A stretch of DNA of 64,000 bases. Source: Shinella granuli (GTDB lineage: Bacteria > Pseudomonadota > Alphaproteobacteria > Rhizobiales > Rhizobiaceae). Where the stretch lies: positions 145,457 through 209,456 of the forward strand of contig NZ_SLVX01000009.1 of assembly GCF_004341885.1 (NCBI RefSeq). The letters run 5' to 3'. The notes beneath the pieces were generated by a model that ran no database searches, was not told the origin of the DNA, and was given only the letters and a program-made list of their open reading frames with translations. The position numbers and the translations under genes are program-made. Positions 27,136-35,871 of the stretch are shown piece after piece (the first letter of the stretch is position 1; the number at the start of each line of letters is the position of its first letter).

Positions 27136-28107
27136 TCAGCGCCTCCCCTGCCGCAGGCGCGGATCGAGCGCCGCATAGGCGAGATCCACGCAAAGATTGA
27201 TGACCACGAAGAGCGCCGAGACGAGCATCAGATAGGCGACCATGACGGGCCGGTCGAGCGAAGTGATGGAATCGACGATCAGCTTGCCGAGCCCCGGCCA
27301 GGAGAAGATCGTTTCGGTGACCAGCGCGAAGGCCAGCGTCGAGCCGAGCTCCAGGCCGAACACCGTCACCAGCGGAATCGAGATCAGCTTGAGCACATGA
27401 CGGCGCAGGATGGTGCCTTCCGAAATGCCAGCCGCGCGCGCGAACTTGATCGTGTCGGTGAGCATCACCTCACGGGTGCCGGACGCGGCGAGCCGGCACA
27501 TCATCGACAGCTTGAACAGCGAGAGATTGAGGGCCGGCAGGATGAGATGCGACCAGCCGTCCAGCGTCAGGAAGGAGAACGGGATGCCGAAAAGCTCCGC
27601 CGTCTGCCCCCGCCCGCCGGCCGGCAGGACGCCGAACTGCACGGCGAAGACCATGATCAGCATCAGGCCGATCCAGAAGGTCGGCACCGAGAAGCCGAGG
27701 ATCGACACGGCCATGATGGCCTTCGCGATATAGCTGTCGGGCTTGTAGCCGGCATAGACGCCGAGCGGAATGCCGATGAGGGAGGCGAACAGCACCGCGA
27801 TCAGCGTCAGTTCCAGCGTCGCCGGCAGACGCTGGGCGATCAGCGTGACGACCGGCATGTTGAAGACGAAGGAGCGCCCGAGGTCACCGGTCAGCAGGCG
27901 CTGGAGGAACTGGAAATACTGTTCCCACAAGGGCAGGTCGAGCCCGTATTGCTGGATGACCTGCTGGCGCATCTCCTGCGTCACATCGGGCGAGATCAGC
28001 ACGTCGACCGGATTGCCGATGACGTAGACGCCCATGAAGACGAGCATGGACATGACCAGGAGCACGAAGCCCGCCTGCCCCAATCTGCGAAGAATGAAAG
28101 ATGCCAT
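27136..28107 (-). CDS. Dipeptide-type ABC transporter permease (DppB type)
   Basis: A 323-residue inner-membrane permease starting ASFILRRLGQAGFVLLVMSM, the DppB-type first segment. GDLGRSFVFNMPVV follows, then five membrane segments with TFWIGLMLIMVFA and the loop ARAAGISEGTILRRHVLK. It pairs with the DppC-type protein downstream. The creatininase-family gene lies 45 bases upstream on the same strand. Confidence 0.93.
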   Translation of the reverse strand: MASFILRRLGQAGFVLLVMSMLVFMGVYVIGNPVDVLISPDVTQEMRQQVIQQYGLDLPLWEQYFQFLQRLLTGDLGRSFVFNMPVVTLIAQRLPATLELTLIAVLFASLIGIPLGVYAGYKPDSYIAKAIMAVSILGFSVPTFWIGLMLIMVFAVQFGVLPAGGRGQTAELFGIPFSFLTLDGWSHLILPALNLSLFKLSMMCRLAASGTREVMLTDTIKFARAAGISEGTILRRHVLKLISIPLVTVFGLELGSTLAFALVTETIFSWPGLGKLIVDSITSLDRPVMVAYLMLVSALFVVINLCVDLAYAALDPRLRQGRR

Positions 28108-28152
28108 GTCTCCCCCCGGTGAACCCGCGACGGGGCAAAATGCCCCCGGATT

Positions 28153-28854
28153 TCAGTGCCAGCCGTGCTCGATCTCGTGACGCGTTTCCTCGACGCCGAC
28201 CTGCCAGACCTCCAGCATGTCCGCATCGGGCCGCTGGAAGACGCCGTGATAGTTGCCCTCGGCGATACGCGCGCGCTTGCGGCCCGCGTCGACGCGCGAC
28301 GTGGCGGCGAAATCGATCCGCTCCTTCTGGAAATTGGGGATCGGCGCGCCTTCGAGACGGGTCCAGGGGAAGTTTTCCATCCAGCTCGCATGCGAGGCGG
28401 CAGGATCGATCTCCTGCACCTTCGCCATGGTCCTGGGCGCGCGCCACCAGTCGTGCAGCTTGACCGAGGCGTCGCGATTGCGGTTCATCCACTCGCTGAT
28501 GACAGGATTGACCGGCGTGTTGCCGCCATGGCCGTTGACGATGAGGATGCGCCGGAAGCCGGAACCGTGGAGGCTGTCGAGGATATCCTCGAAGATACCG
28601 ATATAGGTGCGCAGCGAAAGGGTGACCGTGCCGGGGAAATCGGCAAAGCCCGAGGCCATGCCGTAGGGCAGGCATGGAAAGACCGGCACGCCGAGCGGCT
28701 CGGCTGCCTCCACCGAGACCCGCTCGGCCAGGATCATGTCGGTGGCGAGGCTCAGATAGGCATGCTGTTCGATCGAGCCGATCGGCAGGACGCAGCGATC
28801 GTCTTCCTTCACCCGCTCCTCGACCTGGCTCCAATGCATGTCCTGAATGCGCAT
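28153..28854 (-). CDS. Creatininase family hydrolase
   Basis: A 233-residue enzyme of the creatininase/FAPy-deformylase superfamily, cytoplasmic metal-dependent amidohydrolases that open lactam or cleave formamide bonds. Seen are LPIGSIEQHAYLSLATDM (Glu and His ligands, with Asp), the glycine-rich VNGHGGNTP (metal-binding His) and EGNYHGVFQRPDADM near the C terminus. Length is typical. It is first in an operon with the second ABC system, so it probably acts on the imported compound. True creatininase activity is only one option. Confidence 0.88.
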   Translation of the reverse strand: MRIQDMHWSQVEERVKEDDRCVLPIGSIEQHAYLSLATDMILAERVSVEAAEPLGVPVFPCLPYGMASGFADFPGTVTLSLRTYIGIFEDILDSLHGSGFRRILIVNGHGGNTPVNPVISEWMNRNRDASVKLHDWWRAPRTMAKVQEIDPAASHASWMENFPWTRLEGAPIPNFQKERIDFAATSRVDAGRKRARIAEGNYHGVFQRPDADMLEVWQVGVEETRHEIEHGWH

Positions 28855-28955
28855 TTCCCGTCCTTCTCACTGCTCGGCCACGCCTTCGGCGCGCCGCCCG
28901 TCCCCGTTGTCCACGGGGAGCCGCTTCTTGAAATTAGTTCTTTATGGATCAAAAA

Positions 28956-28991
28956 TTGCGATTGACGCAAGGGTTTCACGCCAAATAAAGT
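28956..28991 (+). promoter_or_regulatory. Promoter and inverted repeat upstream of marR
   Basis: TTGACG (28962-28967) is followed after 17-18 bases by ATAAAG/TAAAGT, a plausible sigma-70 promoter for the MarR gene. The -35 sits inside TTGCG-N5-CGCAA (28956-28970), an inverted repeat of the size of a MarR half-turn operator. This is the divergent region between the creatininase and marR. Confidence 0.45.
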
Positions 28992-29031
28992 CCCATTCGA
29001 GATCAATATCTATTTTGCATGGGATAGCGGA

Positions 29032-29604
29032 ATGGACGAGGCGTTGCGTCAGGCACTGTTTGAGGGGCGGGCCGGCCGGGAGGAGCCCGTGGTCGCGCCG
29101 GGCACGAAAATAGACGCGCTCATGCACGCGAAACTGTGGGACAATCCCTGCTGGTTCTCCTTCCGCCTGAACTATCTGGCGCTTCACTTCAACAACCCGG
29201 TCTACAGCTATATCCAGCAGCATCTCGGCCTGCTGCGCCCTGAATTCGTGGTGCTCTGGTCGCTCTATCTCGGCGGAAGCTCGACGCTGACCGATGTGGT
29301 GCGCTCGTCCGGCTTCCCGAAGAACACGCTGAGCCGCGCCGCCAACAAGCTGACCCGCCTCGGCATGATCGACCGCGCCATCGACCAGGACGACCAGCGC
29401 CGCATCACGCTCGATCTCACCGGCAAGGGGCGCGAGGCGGTGGAATTCGCCAAGGGCATGATGATCGAGCATGAACGCCGCATGCTGGAATGCCTCAGCC
29501 CCGCCGAGCGGCTGAGCCTTTCGGAGATCATGACCAAGCTCGTGACCGCCTCCGGCCAGTGGCCGCAGATGATCGACAACGATCAGTCGGACGACGCGCT
29601 TTGA
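29032..29604 (+). CDS. MarR family transcriptional regulator
   Basis: A 190-residue winged-helix regulator. The recognition region is TLTDVVRSSGFPKNTLSRAA (residues about 85-104), followed by the wing IDRAIDQDDQRRITLDLTGKG. The N terminus is some 35 residues longer than in the average MarR. It is divergent from the creatininase/ABC operon and 78 bases upstream of the solute-binding protein, so it most likely controls this second transport system, probably in response to its substrate. Confidence 0.9.
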   Translation: MDEALRQALFEGRAGREEPVVAPGTKIDALMHAKLWDNPCWFSFRLNYLALHFNNPVYSYIQQHLGLLRPEFVVLWSLYLGGSSTLTDVVRSSGFPKNTLSRAANKLTRLGMIDRAIDQDDQRRITLDLTGKGREAVEFAKGMMIEHERRMLECLSPAERLSLSEIMTKLVTASGQWPQMIDNDQSDDAL

Positions 29605-29682
29605 TCCGCACCTATCATTCTCCGGCTGGAGCCGGACGGCGGCGGACCCGCCAACACCCCGTTTAACGAGAGAGGAAGTCCG

Positions 29683-31263
29683 ATGATATTGAAATCCATG
29701 CTCCGCGCAGCCCTGGTGGCCACCATGCTGTCGTCGCCCATCGCCGCGCTCGCCGCCGATCTGGTGATCGCGACGAAGAACGGCCCGGCCTCGATGGACC
29801 CGCACTTCACCGCGACCTCGGCCAATGCCGAAGCCACCAAGCACATCTTCGACACGCTGCTCCGCTCCGGCAACAATCTGGAAATCCTGCCGTCGCTGGC
29901 GACGAGCTGGCAGGCGCTGGACGACACGACCTGGGAATTCAAGCTGCGCCAGGGCGTGAAGTTCCATGACGGCTCCGACTTCACCGCCGAGGACGTGAAG
30001 TTCTCCATCGAGCGCATCCCGAACGTCACCGGCCCGAACCCGTCGACCATCTATGTACGGCGCGTCGCCAGCGTCGAGATCATCGACGACTATACGCTGC
30101 GCGTGAAGACCAATGGTCCCGCCCCCACCCTGCCGAACGATTTCATTCGCCTCTTCATCGTTTCGCACAAGGCGGCAGCCGACTACTCGACCAAGGACAG
30201 CTCGGCCGAGGGCTTCAACATGGGCAAGGCGACCATCGGCACCGGCCCCTACAAGTTCGTGAGCTGGGCACCGACGCAGGACCTGGTGCTGGAGAAATTC
30301 GACGGCTACTGGGACGGCGCCCAGCCGTGGGACAAGGTCATTCGCAAGGAAATCCCGAATGACGCGGCCCGCGTCGCCCAGCTGAAGGCCGGTCAGGTCG
30401 ACCTCATCTCCAAGGTGCCGGCAACGGATCTTGCCAGCATCGAGTCCGATTCCGCCCTGCAGGTGATCAAGACGGAATCGATCTACATTCCCTATCTGGA
30501 ATTCGACTTCCGGGAGAACTCCCCGCAGGTCTGGGACAATGCTGGCAAGACACTCGACAAGAACCCCTTCCTCGACCCGAAGGTGCGCGAAGCCTTCGAT
30601 CTGGCGCTCGACCGCGAGACCATCGTGGAATTCGCGCTTGAGGGCATGGGCGTCGTCTCCACCCAGCTCGTCAGCCCGAATATCTTCGGCTACAACACGG
30701 CGATCGCCGCTCCGGCCTTCGATGTCGAAAAGGCGCTCAAGCTGATGGCCGAGGCTGGCTATCCTGACGGTTTCAAGGTCGCGCTCAGCTATGCCAACGA
30801 CCGCATGCCGACCGAACTCGGCCCGACCGTCGCCCAGCTTCTGGCCGCGATCAACGTCACGGTCGATGTGCAGGGCGTGCCGGCCGCGGTGTTCAACCCG
30901 GCCAAGACGCGCGGCGAATATTCGCTCTACATGGCCTCCTGGGGCACGCTGACGGGCGAAGCCAACTACATGCTGTCGTCGCTGATGCACACCAACGATG
31001 CGGAAAAGTCGCTCGGCGCCTTCAACGTGCGCGGCTATTCCAACCCGCAGATGGACAAGCTGATCGAGGATGCAGCGGTCGAGATGGACGAAGCCAAGCG
31101 CCGCGCCCTGCTCGAGGAGGCCAACATGCTGGTTGCGACCGACCTGCCCGACCTCCCGCTGGCGACCAACCTTTCCGCCTGGGGCGCCAAGGCCGACAAG
31201 GTGACCTACGATCCGCGCTCGGACGAGGACACGCTGGCCATGGACGTCCATCCCAAGCAATAA
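29683..31263 (+). CDS. Peptide/nickel-type ABC transporter solute-binding protein
   Basis: A 526-residue periplasmic binding protein of the SBP_bac_5 family with a Sec signal peptide cleaved near IAALAADL. The motif KLRQGVKFHDGSDFTAEDVKF is characteristic of the family, so it is described here by its ends KLRQGV and AEDVKF. It has an AGGAAG ribosome-binding site. Although it is on the opposite strand from the permease and ATPase genes, it is the only binding protein near them and is inferred to serve them. Confidence 0.93.
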   Translation: MILKSMLRAALVATMLSSPIAALAADLVIATKNGPASMDPHFTATSANAEATKHIFDTLLRSGNNLEILPSLATSWQALDDTTWEFKLRQGVKFHDGSDFTAEDVKFSIERIPNVTGPNPSTIYVRRVASVEIIDDYTLRVKTNGPAPTLPNDFIRLFIVSHKAAADYSTKDSSAEGFNMGKATIGTGPYKFVSWAPTQDLVLEKFDGYWDGAQPWDKVIRKEIPNDAARVAQLKAGQVDLISKVPATDLASIESDSALQVIKTESIYIPYLEFDFRENSPQVWDNAGKTLDKNPFLDPKVREAFDLALDRETIVEFALEGMGVVSTQLVSPNIFGYNTAIAAPAFDVEKALKLMAEAGYPDGFKVALSYANDRMPTELGPTVAQLLAAINVTVDVQGVPAAVFNPAKTRGEYSLYMASWGTLTGEANYMLSSLMHTNDAEKSLGAFNVRGYSNPQMDKLIEDAAVEMDEAKRRALLEEANMLVATDLPDLPLATNLSAWGAKADKVTYDPRSDEDTLAMDVHPKQ

Positions 31264-31282
31264 GCCCGGCAACAGGCCTCAG

Positions 31283-31309
31283 GGGCACCGGCAGCCGCCG
31301 GTGCCCTTT
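31283..31309 (+). terminator. Hairpin between the binding protein and isoaspartyl peptidase genes
   Basis: A perfect 10-bp stem (GGGCACCGGC / GCCGGTGCCC) with a 4-base loop is followed by TTTCTC. It lies 20 bases after the binding-protein stop. It may terminate part of the transcripts, or stabilise the 3' end, so that the binding protein is made in excess over the downstream enzyme. Confidence 0.65.
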
Positions 31310-31331
31310 CTCATGATAATCGGAGATTCCC

Positions 31332-32279
31332 ATGACGAAATTCGCCCTTGCCATCCATGGCGGCTGCGGCGTGATGGCCAAGCTGGACCTCAGCGAGGCC
31401 GAATGGATCGCAGCCCGGCGCGACCTCGGGCGCGCGCTGGAAGCCGGCTATGCCGTTCTGGAGCGCGGCGGACGTGCCATCGACGCCGTGCAGGCCGCCG
31501 TCGTCGTCATGGAGGACAGCCCGCATTTCAACGCCGGCCATGGCGCTGCGCTGAACGAGAACGGCATTCATGAACTGGACGCCTCCATCATGGACGGAGA
31601 GACGCTGGCGGCCGGCGCGGTCTGCGCCGCGCGCCATATCCGCAATCCCGTGCTTGCCGCGCGCGCCGTTCTCGAACATGGCGATGCCATGCTGCTTGCA
31701 GGCCCCGCCGCCGACCGCTTCGCCGAGGCCAGGGGGCTGGCGGTGGTGGATCAGGCCTATTTCACCACCGAACGGCGAAGGCAGGCGCTGGCCGCGATGA
31801 AGGCCCATGTCGCCGCCGGCACGCAGGTCGCCGCCAGCGAATCCGAAAAGCACGGCACAGTGGGCGCGGTCGCGCTCGACCGGCACGGCCACCTTGCCGC
31901 CGCCACCTCGACGGGCGGCTATAACAACAAGCCCGACGGACGGGTCGGCGACAGTCCGGTCATCGGCGCCGGCACCTATGCACGCGACGGCGTCTGCGCG
32001 CTCTCCGGCACCGGCAAGGGCGAATTCTTCATCCGCCACGTCGTCGGCCACGAGGTCGCCGCGCGTATGGCCTATCTCGGCGAGGACGTGAAGACTGCCT
32101 CTGCCAAGGTCATCATGGAAGACCTGAAGCCGCACAATATCGGCGCAGGCCTCGTTGCCGTCGGCGCCGACGGCTCGGTCGCCGCCCCCTACAACACCGA
32201 TGGCATGTTCCGCGGCTGGGTAACGGACACGAAGGAGTTTCGCGTCGCCTCCCACGCGGAAGTCATGTCCTATCCATAG
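31332..32279 (+). CDS. Isoaspartyl peptidase/L-asparaginase (plant type, Ntn hydrolase)
   Basis: A 315-residue precursor of the type-III asparaginase/isoaspartyl dipeptidase family. It starts AIHGGCGVM and carries NAGHGAALNENG, the conserved sodium-loop region. The self-cleavage site is KHGTVGAVALD (Thr near residue 179); the Thr becomes the N-terminal nucleophile of the beta chain. GDSPVIGAGTYA and GTGKGEFFIR are further family motifs. GGAG lies six bases before ATG. It would release Asp from isoaspartyl dipeptides or asparagine, and its place behind the binding protein suggests that isoaspartyl-type peptides are among the imported compounds. Confidence 0.92.
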   Translation: MTKFALAIHGGCGVMAKLDLSEAEWIAARRDLGRALEAGYAVLERGGRAIDAVQAAVVVMEDSPHFNAGHGAALNENGIHELDASIMDGETLAAGAVCAARHIRNPVLAARAVLEHGDAMLLAGPAADRFAEARGLAVVDQAYFTTERRRQALAAMKAHVAAGTQVAASESEKHGTVGAVALDRHGHLAAATSTGGYNNKPDGRVGDSPVIGAGTYARDGVCALSGTGKGEFFIRHVVGHEVAARMAYLGEDVKTASAKVIMEDLKPHNIGAGLVAVGADGSVAAPYNTDGMFRGWVTDTKEFRVASHAEVMSYP

Positions 32280-32671
32280 GGATGCCCTGCCGATCACTCC
32301 AGGATGTTCGCTGGCGCGAGGTGGCCGGCTGGCCCCTCTTTCCGGGCAGATGAACACCGGCGACATGGCTGCCGGACAAGGCCCGAGGGAGATAACCTTT
32401 CTCCCCTTTACAGATGCTTCGCATCAATCTTCCGCGTCGCGATGACCGTCGTGAGCGCCATTACCGACGAGTTCCCTCCTTGGCACCGTTAAGGCTTGAG
32501 GAAGCCTTCCGGGGCGTCTCCGGCAATCAACGGAAGCCGTTTTGAGCCCCTCCTGGCTCAATCGAGCGAAAGTGCAGCAATCCCGCGACACCCCCGGCAA
32601 TAGCGAAAGGTCACAGACCTTCCCTCTTCGATAAATCTCCCCGGGCGAGACACCCCAAGAAGGAGATAGCC
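32280..32671. other. Intergenic region, 392 bases, no gene
   Basis: No convincing reading frame. A short hairpin (GGGAGA, 7-base loop, TCTCCC) at 32387-32405 followed by CTTTA may terminate the peptidase transcript. AAGGAG just before 32672 is the ribosome-binding site of the next gene. The rest shows nothing I can name. Confidence 0.5.
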
Positions 32672-33694
32672 ATGATCAAACCCACTTATCCGGACCCATC
32701 CATCGCCAGCGAGCATCTTTTTGCGGCCCCCATGCCACTTCGCCGCAACCTCTTGATTGCCGGCCTCTCGGCCTCTGTTTTGGCAGGAATGCCTCTCAGC
32801 GCTGCCGCCGAGAACACCTCCAGCAACGGCAACCATGCCACCAGGGAAAACCACGATATGAACTACGTAACCACCGCCGACGGCACCGGGATCTTCTACA
32901 AGGACTGGGGCCCAAAGGATGCCCAGCCTCTCGTTTTCCATCACGGCTGGCCGCTCTCCGCAGACGACTGGGACGCTCAGATGCTCTATTTTCTCGGCAA
33001 GGGCTATCGGGTAATTGCCCATGACCGCCGTGGTCATGGCCGTTCGAGCCAGGTCAGCGGCGGCCATGACATGGACCACTATGCCGCTGACGTCGCGGCG
33101 GTCGTCGAACATCTCGACCTGCGCAATGCCATCCATATCGGCCATTCCACCGGCGGCGGCGAGGCTGCGCATTATGTCGCCAGACACGGCCAGCCGAACG
33201 GGCGCGTGGCGAAGCTGGTGCTGATCGGAGCCGTGACGCCGATCATGGTAAGGACTGCGGCCAATCCCGGCGGTCTGCCGATCGAGGTTTTTGACGGGCT
33301 GCGGGCGCAGCTCGCCGCAAACCGTGCGCAATTCTACTTCGACCTGGCAAGCGGCCCCTTCTACGGCTTCAACCGCGCCGGCGCCGAGGTCACCGACACG
33401 ATCGTGCAGAACTGGTGGCGTCAGGCGATGACGGGAGCTGCGAACGCGCAGTATCTCGGCATCAGGGCCTTCTCGGAAACCGACTTCACCGAAGACCTCA
33501 AGGCCATCACGGTTCCGACGCTTGTCCTGCATGGCGACGACGACCAGATCGTGCCCGTCGCCGACGCCGCCCCCCTCGCGGCCAAGCTTCTGAAGAATCC
33601 CACCCTCAAGATCTATCCCGGCCTGCCGCATGGCATGTGCACGACCCATGCCGGGATCATCAACGCCGACCTGCTCGCTTTCATCCAGCGGTAG
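32672..33694 (+). CDS. Alpha/beta hydrolase, non-heme chloroperoxidase-like
   Basis: A 340-residue alpha/beta hydrolase. The first ~45 residues look like an export signal (RRNLLIAGLSASVLAGMPLSA, ending SAAAEN), so it is probably periplasmic. The catalytic serine is in GHSTGGG (about residue 154), the acid in LHGDDDQIVP and the histidine in GLPHGMC. HHGWPLSADDWD and HDRRGHGRS are typical of the cofactor-free chloroperoxidase/esterase group. A strong AAGGAGATAG site precedes the ATG. An AraC-type regulator follows on the same strand; the natural substrate is unknown. Confidence 0.9.
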   Translation: MIKPTYPDPSIASEHLFAAPMPLRRNLLIAGLSASVLAGMPLSAAAENTSSNGNHATRENHDMNYVTTADGTGIFYKDWGPKDAQPLVFHHGWPLSADDWDAQMLYFLGKGYRVIAHDRRGHGRSSQVSGGHDMDHYAADVAAVVEHLDLRNAIHIGHSTGGGEAAHYVARHGQPNGRVAKLVLIGAVTPIMVRTAANPGGLPIEVFDGLRAQLAANRAQFYFDLASGPFYGFNRAGAEVTDTIVQNWWRQAMTGAANAQYLGIRAFSETDFTEDLKAITVPTLVLHGDDDQIVPVADAAPLAAKLLKNPTLKIYPGLPHGMCTTHAGIINADLLAFIQR

Positions 33695-33947
33695 GCCGGC
33701 CGGGAGGCGGCGCTATCCGCCGCTGGCGCCGCCTCCCGATCCAGATCGCAGACATCGGCATTGAAGGCGAAGCTATTCCCAAGCATAGGGCATTTCACCA
33801 ATCGACAGGGATCAGGCCCGCATTCGAAGGGGGCTGCCCGTTCCCCCGGAGCAGATCAGGATATCCCATCGGCCGATATCGTCTGCAGCCCTCGGGCTCT
33901 ACTTTTCTTCCACATTCTCGACCACGAGCCTGTTGGAAGGATCACGT

Positions 33948-34880
33948 ATGGCTCCCTCCCCTTTCATGGATCAAGACCCCGCTGCAATCGCCGCCCCTCA
34001 GAAACAGAGCGGAGTCCCGGCGGATAGAGAGATGCAGCGCGTGCTCCGCACCGCCCCGATCGAATCCTTCAGCATCGACGACCCTTTCGATACCCGCCTC
34101 GCTCATTGGAAGCACGCGCCGTTTCATGAGGTCGTGCTTCCAATGTCGGATCACGTCATCATGACCTATCTCGGACCGATGCAACGCCTTGAGCGCCGAT
34201 CCGGACGGCAATATTCAACCGGTATGGGGCGTCGCGGCAGCATAACCTTCATCCCGGCCGGGTCCAGTTCGCGCTGGGACATTCATGGTCCGATGGAGAT
34301 CGTGCAGCTCTATCTGGCGCCGGAGCTTCTCGAGCAGGTGGCACGGGAGTGCCCTGGTCCGACCAAACCGCTGATCGAAAGTACGGTGCGGCCCGACAAT
34401 ATCATGTCGACACTCCTTGAAATGACGCTCAACTCGGCGGGCGGACTGGTCCATCTGGATGCCCTGTATCGTCAGCAACTCGCGACGCTGATTGCCATCC
34501 ATATCGTCAAGACCCATAGCGGTCTCGCCGAGATGGCCTCGAAAGCATACGGCGGCCTGTCTCCCAGCGTCCTGCGGATGTCGCTGGAACGGCTGTCGTC
34601 GGAAAACGAGGACGATTTCTCGTTGGGCGCTCTCGCGGAGGCGGCCAACCTTTCGCGCTTCCACTTCTGCCGTGCATTCAAAAAAAGCACGGGCCTGACG
34701 CCACACGAATGGTTGCGGCAAAGGCGCATGGAGCAGGCGGTGGCGATGCTGCGCGATTCCGCGATGCCGATAACCGACATTGCAGGCGTGCTGGGCTATG
34801 CGACCTTGACCGCTTTCTCCGTCGCATTCAAACGGCACACCGGCCTGACGCCCAGCGAATGGCGCCGGACCGCCGGCTAA
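33948..34880 (+). CDS. AraC family transcriptional regulator
   Basis: A 310-residue regulator. The C-terminal ~100 residues hold two helix-turn-helix motifs: FSLGALAEAANLSRFHFCRA and MPITDIAGVLGYATLTAFSV, followed by FKRHTGLTPSEWRR. The N-terminal part resembles the cupin-like effector domain of AraC regulators. ATG at 33948 has GGAAGG seven bases before it; an upstream TTG is less likely. It probably regulates the hydrolase upstream or the convergent SDR gene. Confidence 0.92.
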   Translation: MAPSPFMDQDPAAIAAPQKQSGVPADREMQRVLRTAPIESFSIDDPFDTRLAHWKHAPFHEVVLPMSDHVIMTYLGPMQRLERRSGRQYSTGMGRRGSITFIPAGSSSRWDIHGPMEIVQLYLAPELLEQVARECPGPTKPLIESTVRPDNIMSTLLEMTLNSAGGLVHLDALYRQQLATLIAIHIVKTHSGLAEMASKAYGGLSPSVLRMSLERLSSENEDDFSLGALAEAANLSRFHFCRAFKKSTGLTPHEWLRQRRMEQAVAMLRDSAMPITDIAGVLGYATLTAFSVAFKRHTGLTPSEWRRTAG

Positions 34881-34961
34881 TTGGCACTCACCATGAGCGA
34901 CAGCCGGATTTTTACCACGGCTCCGGAAGCCGAAATCGGCAACCGGTTGTCAGAGACGATT

Positions 34962-34988
34962 GCAGCCGGTTCGCGGCGAACCGGCTGC
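34962..34988. terminator. Perfect hairpin between convergent AraC and SDR genes
   Basis: A 12-bp perfect stem (GCAGCCGGTTCG / CGAACCGGCTGC) with a 3-base loop lies between two convergent stop codons. It has no long T tract on either side. It is likely to act as a bidirectional barrier to transcription. Confidence 0.55.
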
Positions 34989-35024
34989 AAGGCATTCCGG
35001 GGAGCGCAGGCGCGCACCCCTGCT

Positions 35025-35774
35025 TCAAGCCAGGGTCATGCCACCATCGACATGCAGTTCGATGCCGTTGACGAAACTTCCGGCTTCAGAGGCGAGGAAC
35101 AGCGCCGCGCGCGCAAGTTCCTCAGGCAGGCCCATTCGCCCCACGGGGATAAGGGATGCCATGTGCCTTTCGAAAGCCGGGCTGTCGGCCTCCGAAACGC
35201 CGAGCTTGCCGAGGATCGCGGTTTCGACCGGCCCGGGGCTGAGAATGTTGACCCGGATCTTCCGCGGTTTGAGCTCGACGGCCCAATTCCTGGCGAATGC
35301 GGCGACCGCGGCTTTCGAACCGGCATAGACGGTATGGTCCGGCAGGATCTTCGTTGCGGCGAGCGAACTGGTGACGATGATGCTGCCGCCGTCGCGGATC
35401 AGCGGAGCGACCGCCTGTACGCCAAAGAACACCCCGCGGGTATTCGTCGCGAAGTGCCGGTCGTATTCGTCCGGCGTCACCTTGTCCGACGTGGTGAGGT
35501 TGATGATGCCGGCATTCGCCATGTAGACGTCCAGCCTGCCGAATCTGTTCTTCACCAGGTCGGCAAGCTTCTGATGATGCGCCAGATCGGCCACGTCGCC
35601 AACGAGGCCGATGGCGCCGTGGCCGATGTCGGCGACCGCCTGGTCGACGACGTCATCACGCCGCCCGGTGATGATGACCTGTGCGCCCTCTTCGGCGAAG
35701 AGCTGCGCGGTCGCCTTGCCGATGCCGCTGTTGCCGCCGGTGATCACGGCGACCTTGTTCTTGAGCTGCTGCAT
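35025..35774 (-). CDS. Short-chain dehydrogenase/reductase
   Basis: A 249-residue classical SDR. It has the NAD(P)-binding TGGNSGIGKA at the N terminus, MANAGIINL, the catalytic SSL (Ser) and YAGSKAAVAAF (Tyr and Lys), and SPGPVETAIL. Asp or Arg selectivity (ITGRRDD) suggests NADPH. ATG at 35774 has AAGGAG at good spacing. It is divergent from the LysR gene at 35872 with about 97 bases between, a standard regulator-target pair. The substrate is unknown. Confidence 0.93.
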   Translation of the reverse strand: MQQLKNKVAVITGGNSGIGKATAQLFAEEGAQVIITGRRDDVVDQAVADIGHGAIGLVGDVADLAHHQKLADLVKNRFGRLDVYMANAGIINLTTSDKVTPDEYDRHFATNTRGVFFGVQAVAPLIRDGGSIIVTSSLAATKILPDHTVYAGSKAAVAAFARNWAVELKPRKIRVNILSPGPVETAILGKLGVSEADSPAFERHMASLIPVGRMGLPEELARAALFLASEAGSFVNGIELHVDGGMTLA

Positions 35775-35871
35775 TTTGCTTATCTCCTTTTCAACGGAGC
35801 GTGAGATAAGCACTGCGACCTCAAGCCTTTAGACCATGGTCAGGCACATGATCTGTGCCGCGGAGATGCCA

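Noticed and set aside
28942..31272. Long minus-strand frame opposite MarR and the second binding protein
   Set aside because: Antisense artefact; the plus-strand proteins have signal peptide, domain motifs and ribosome-binding sites.
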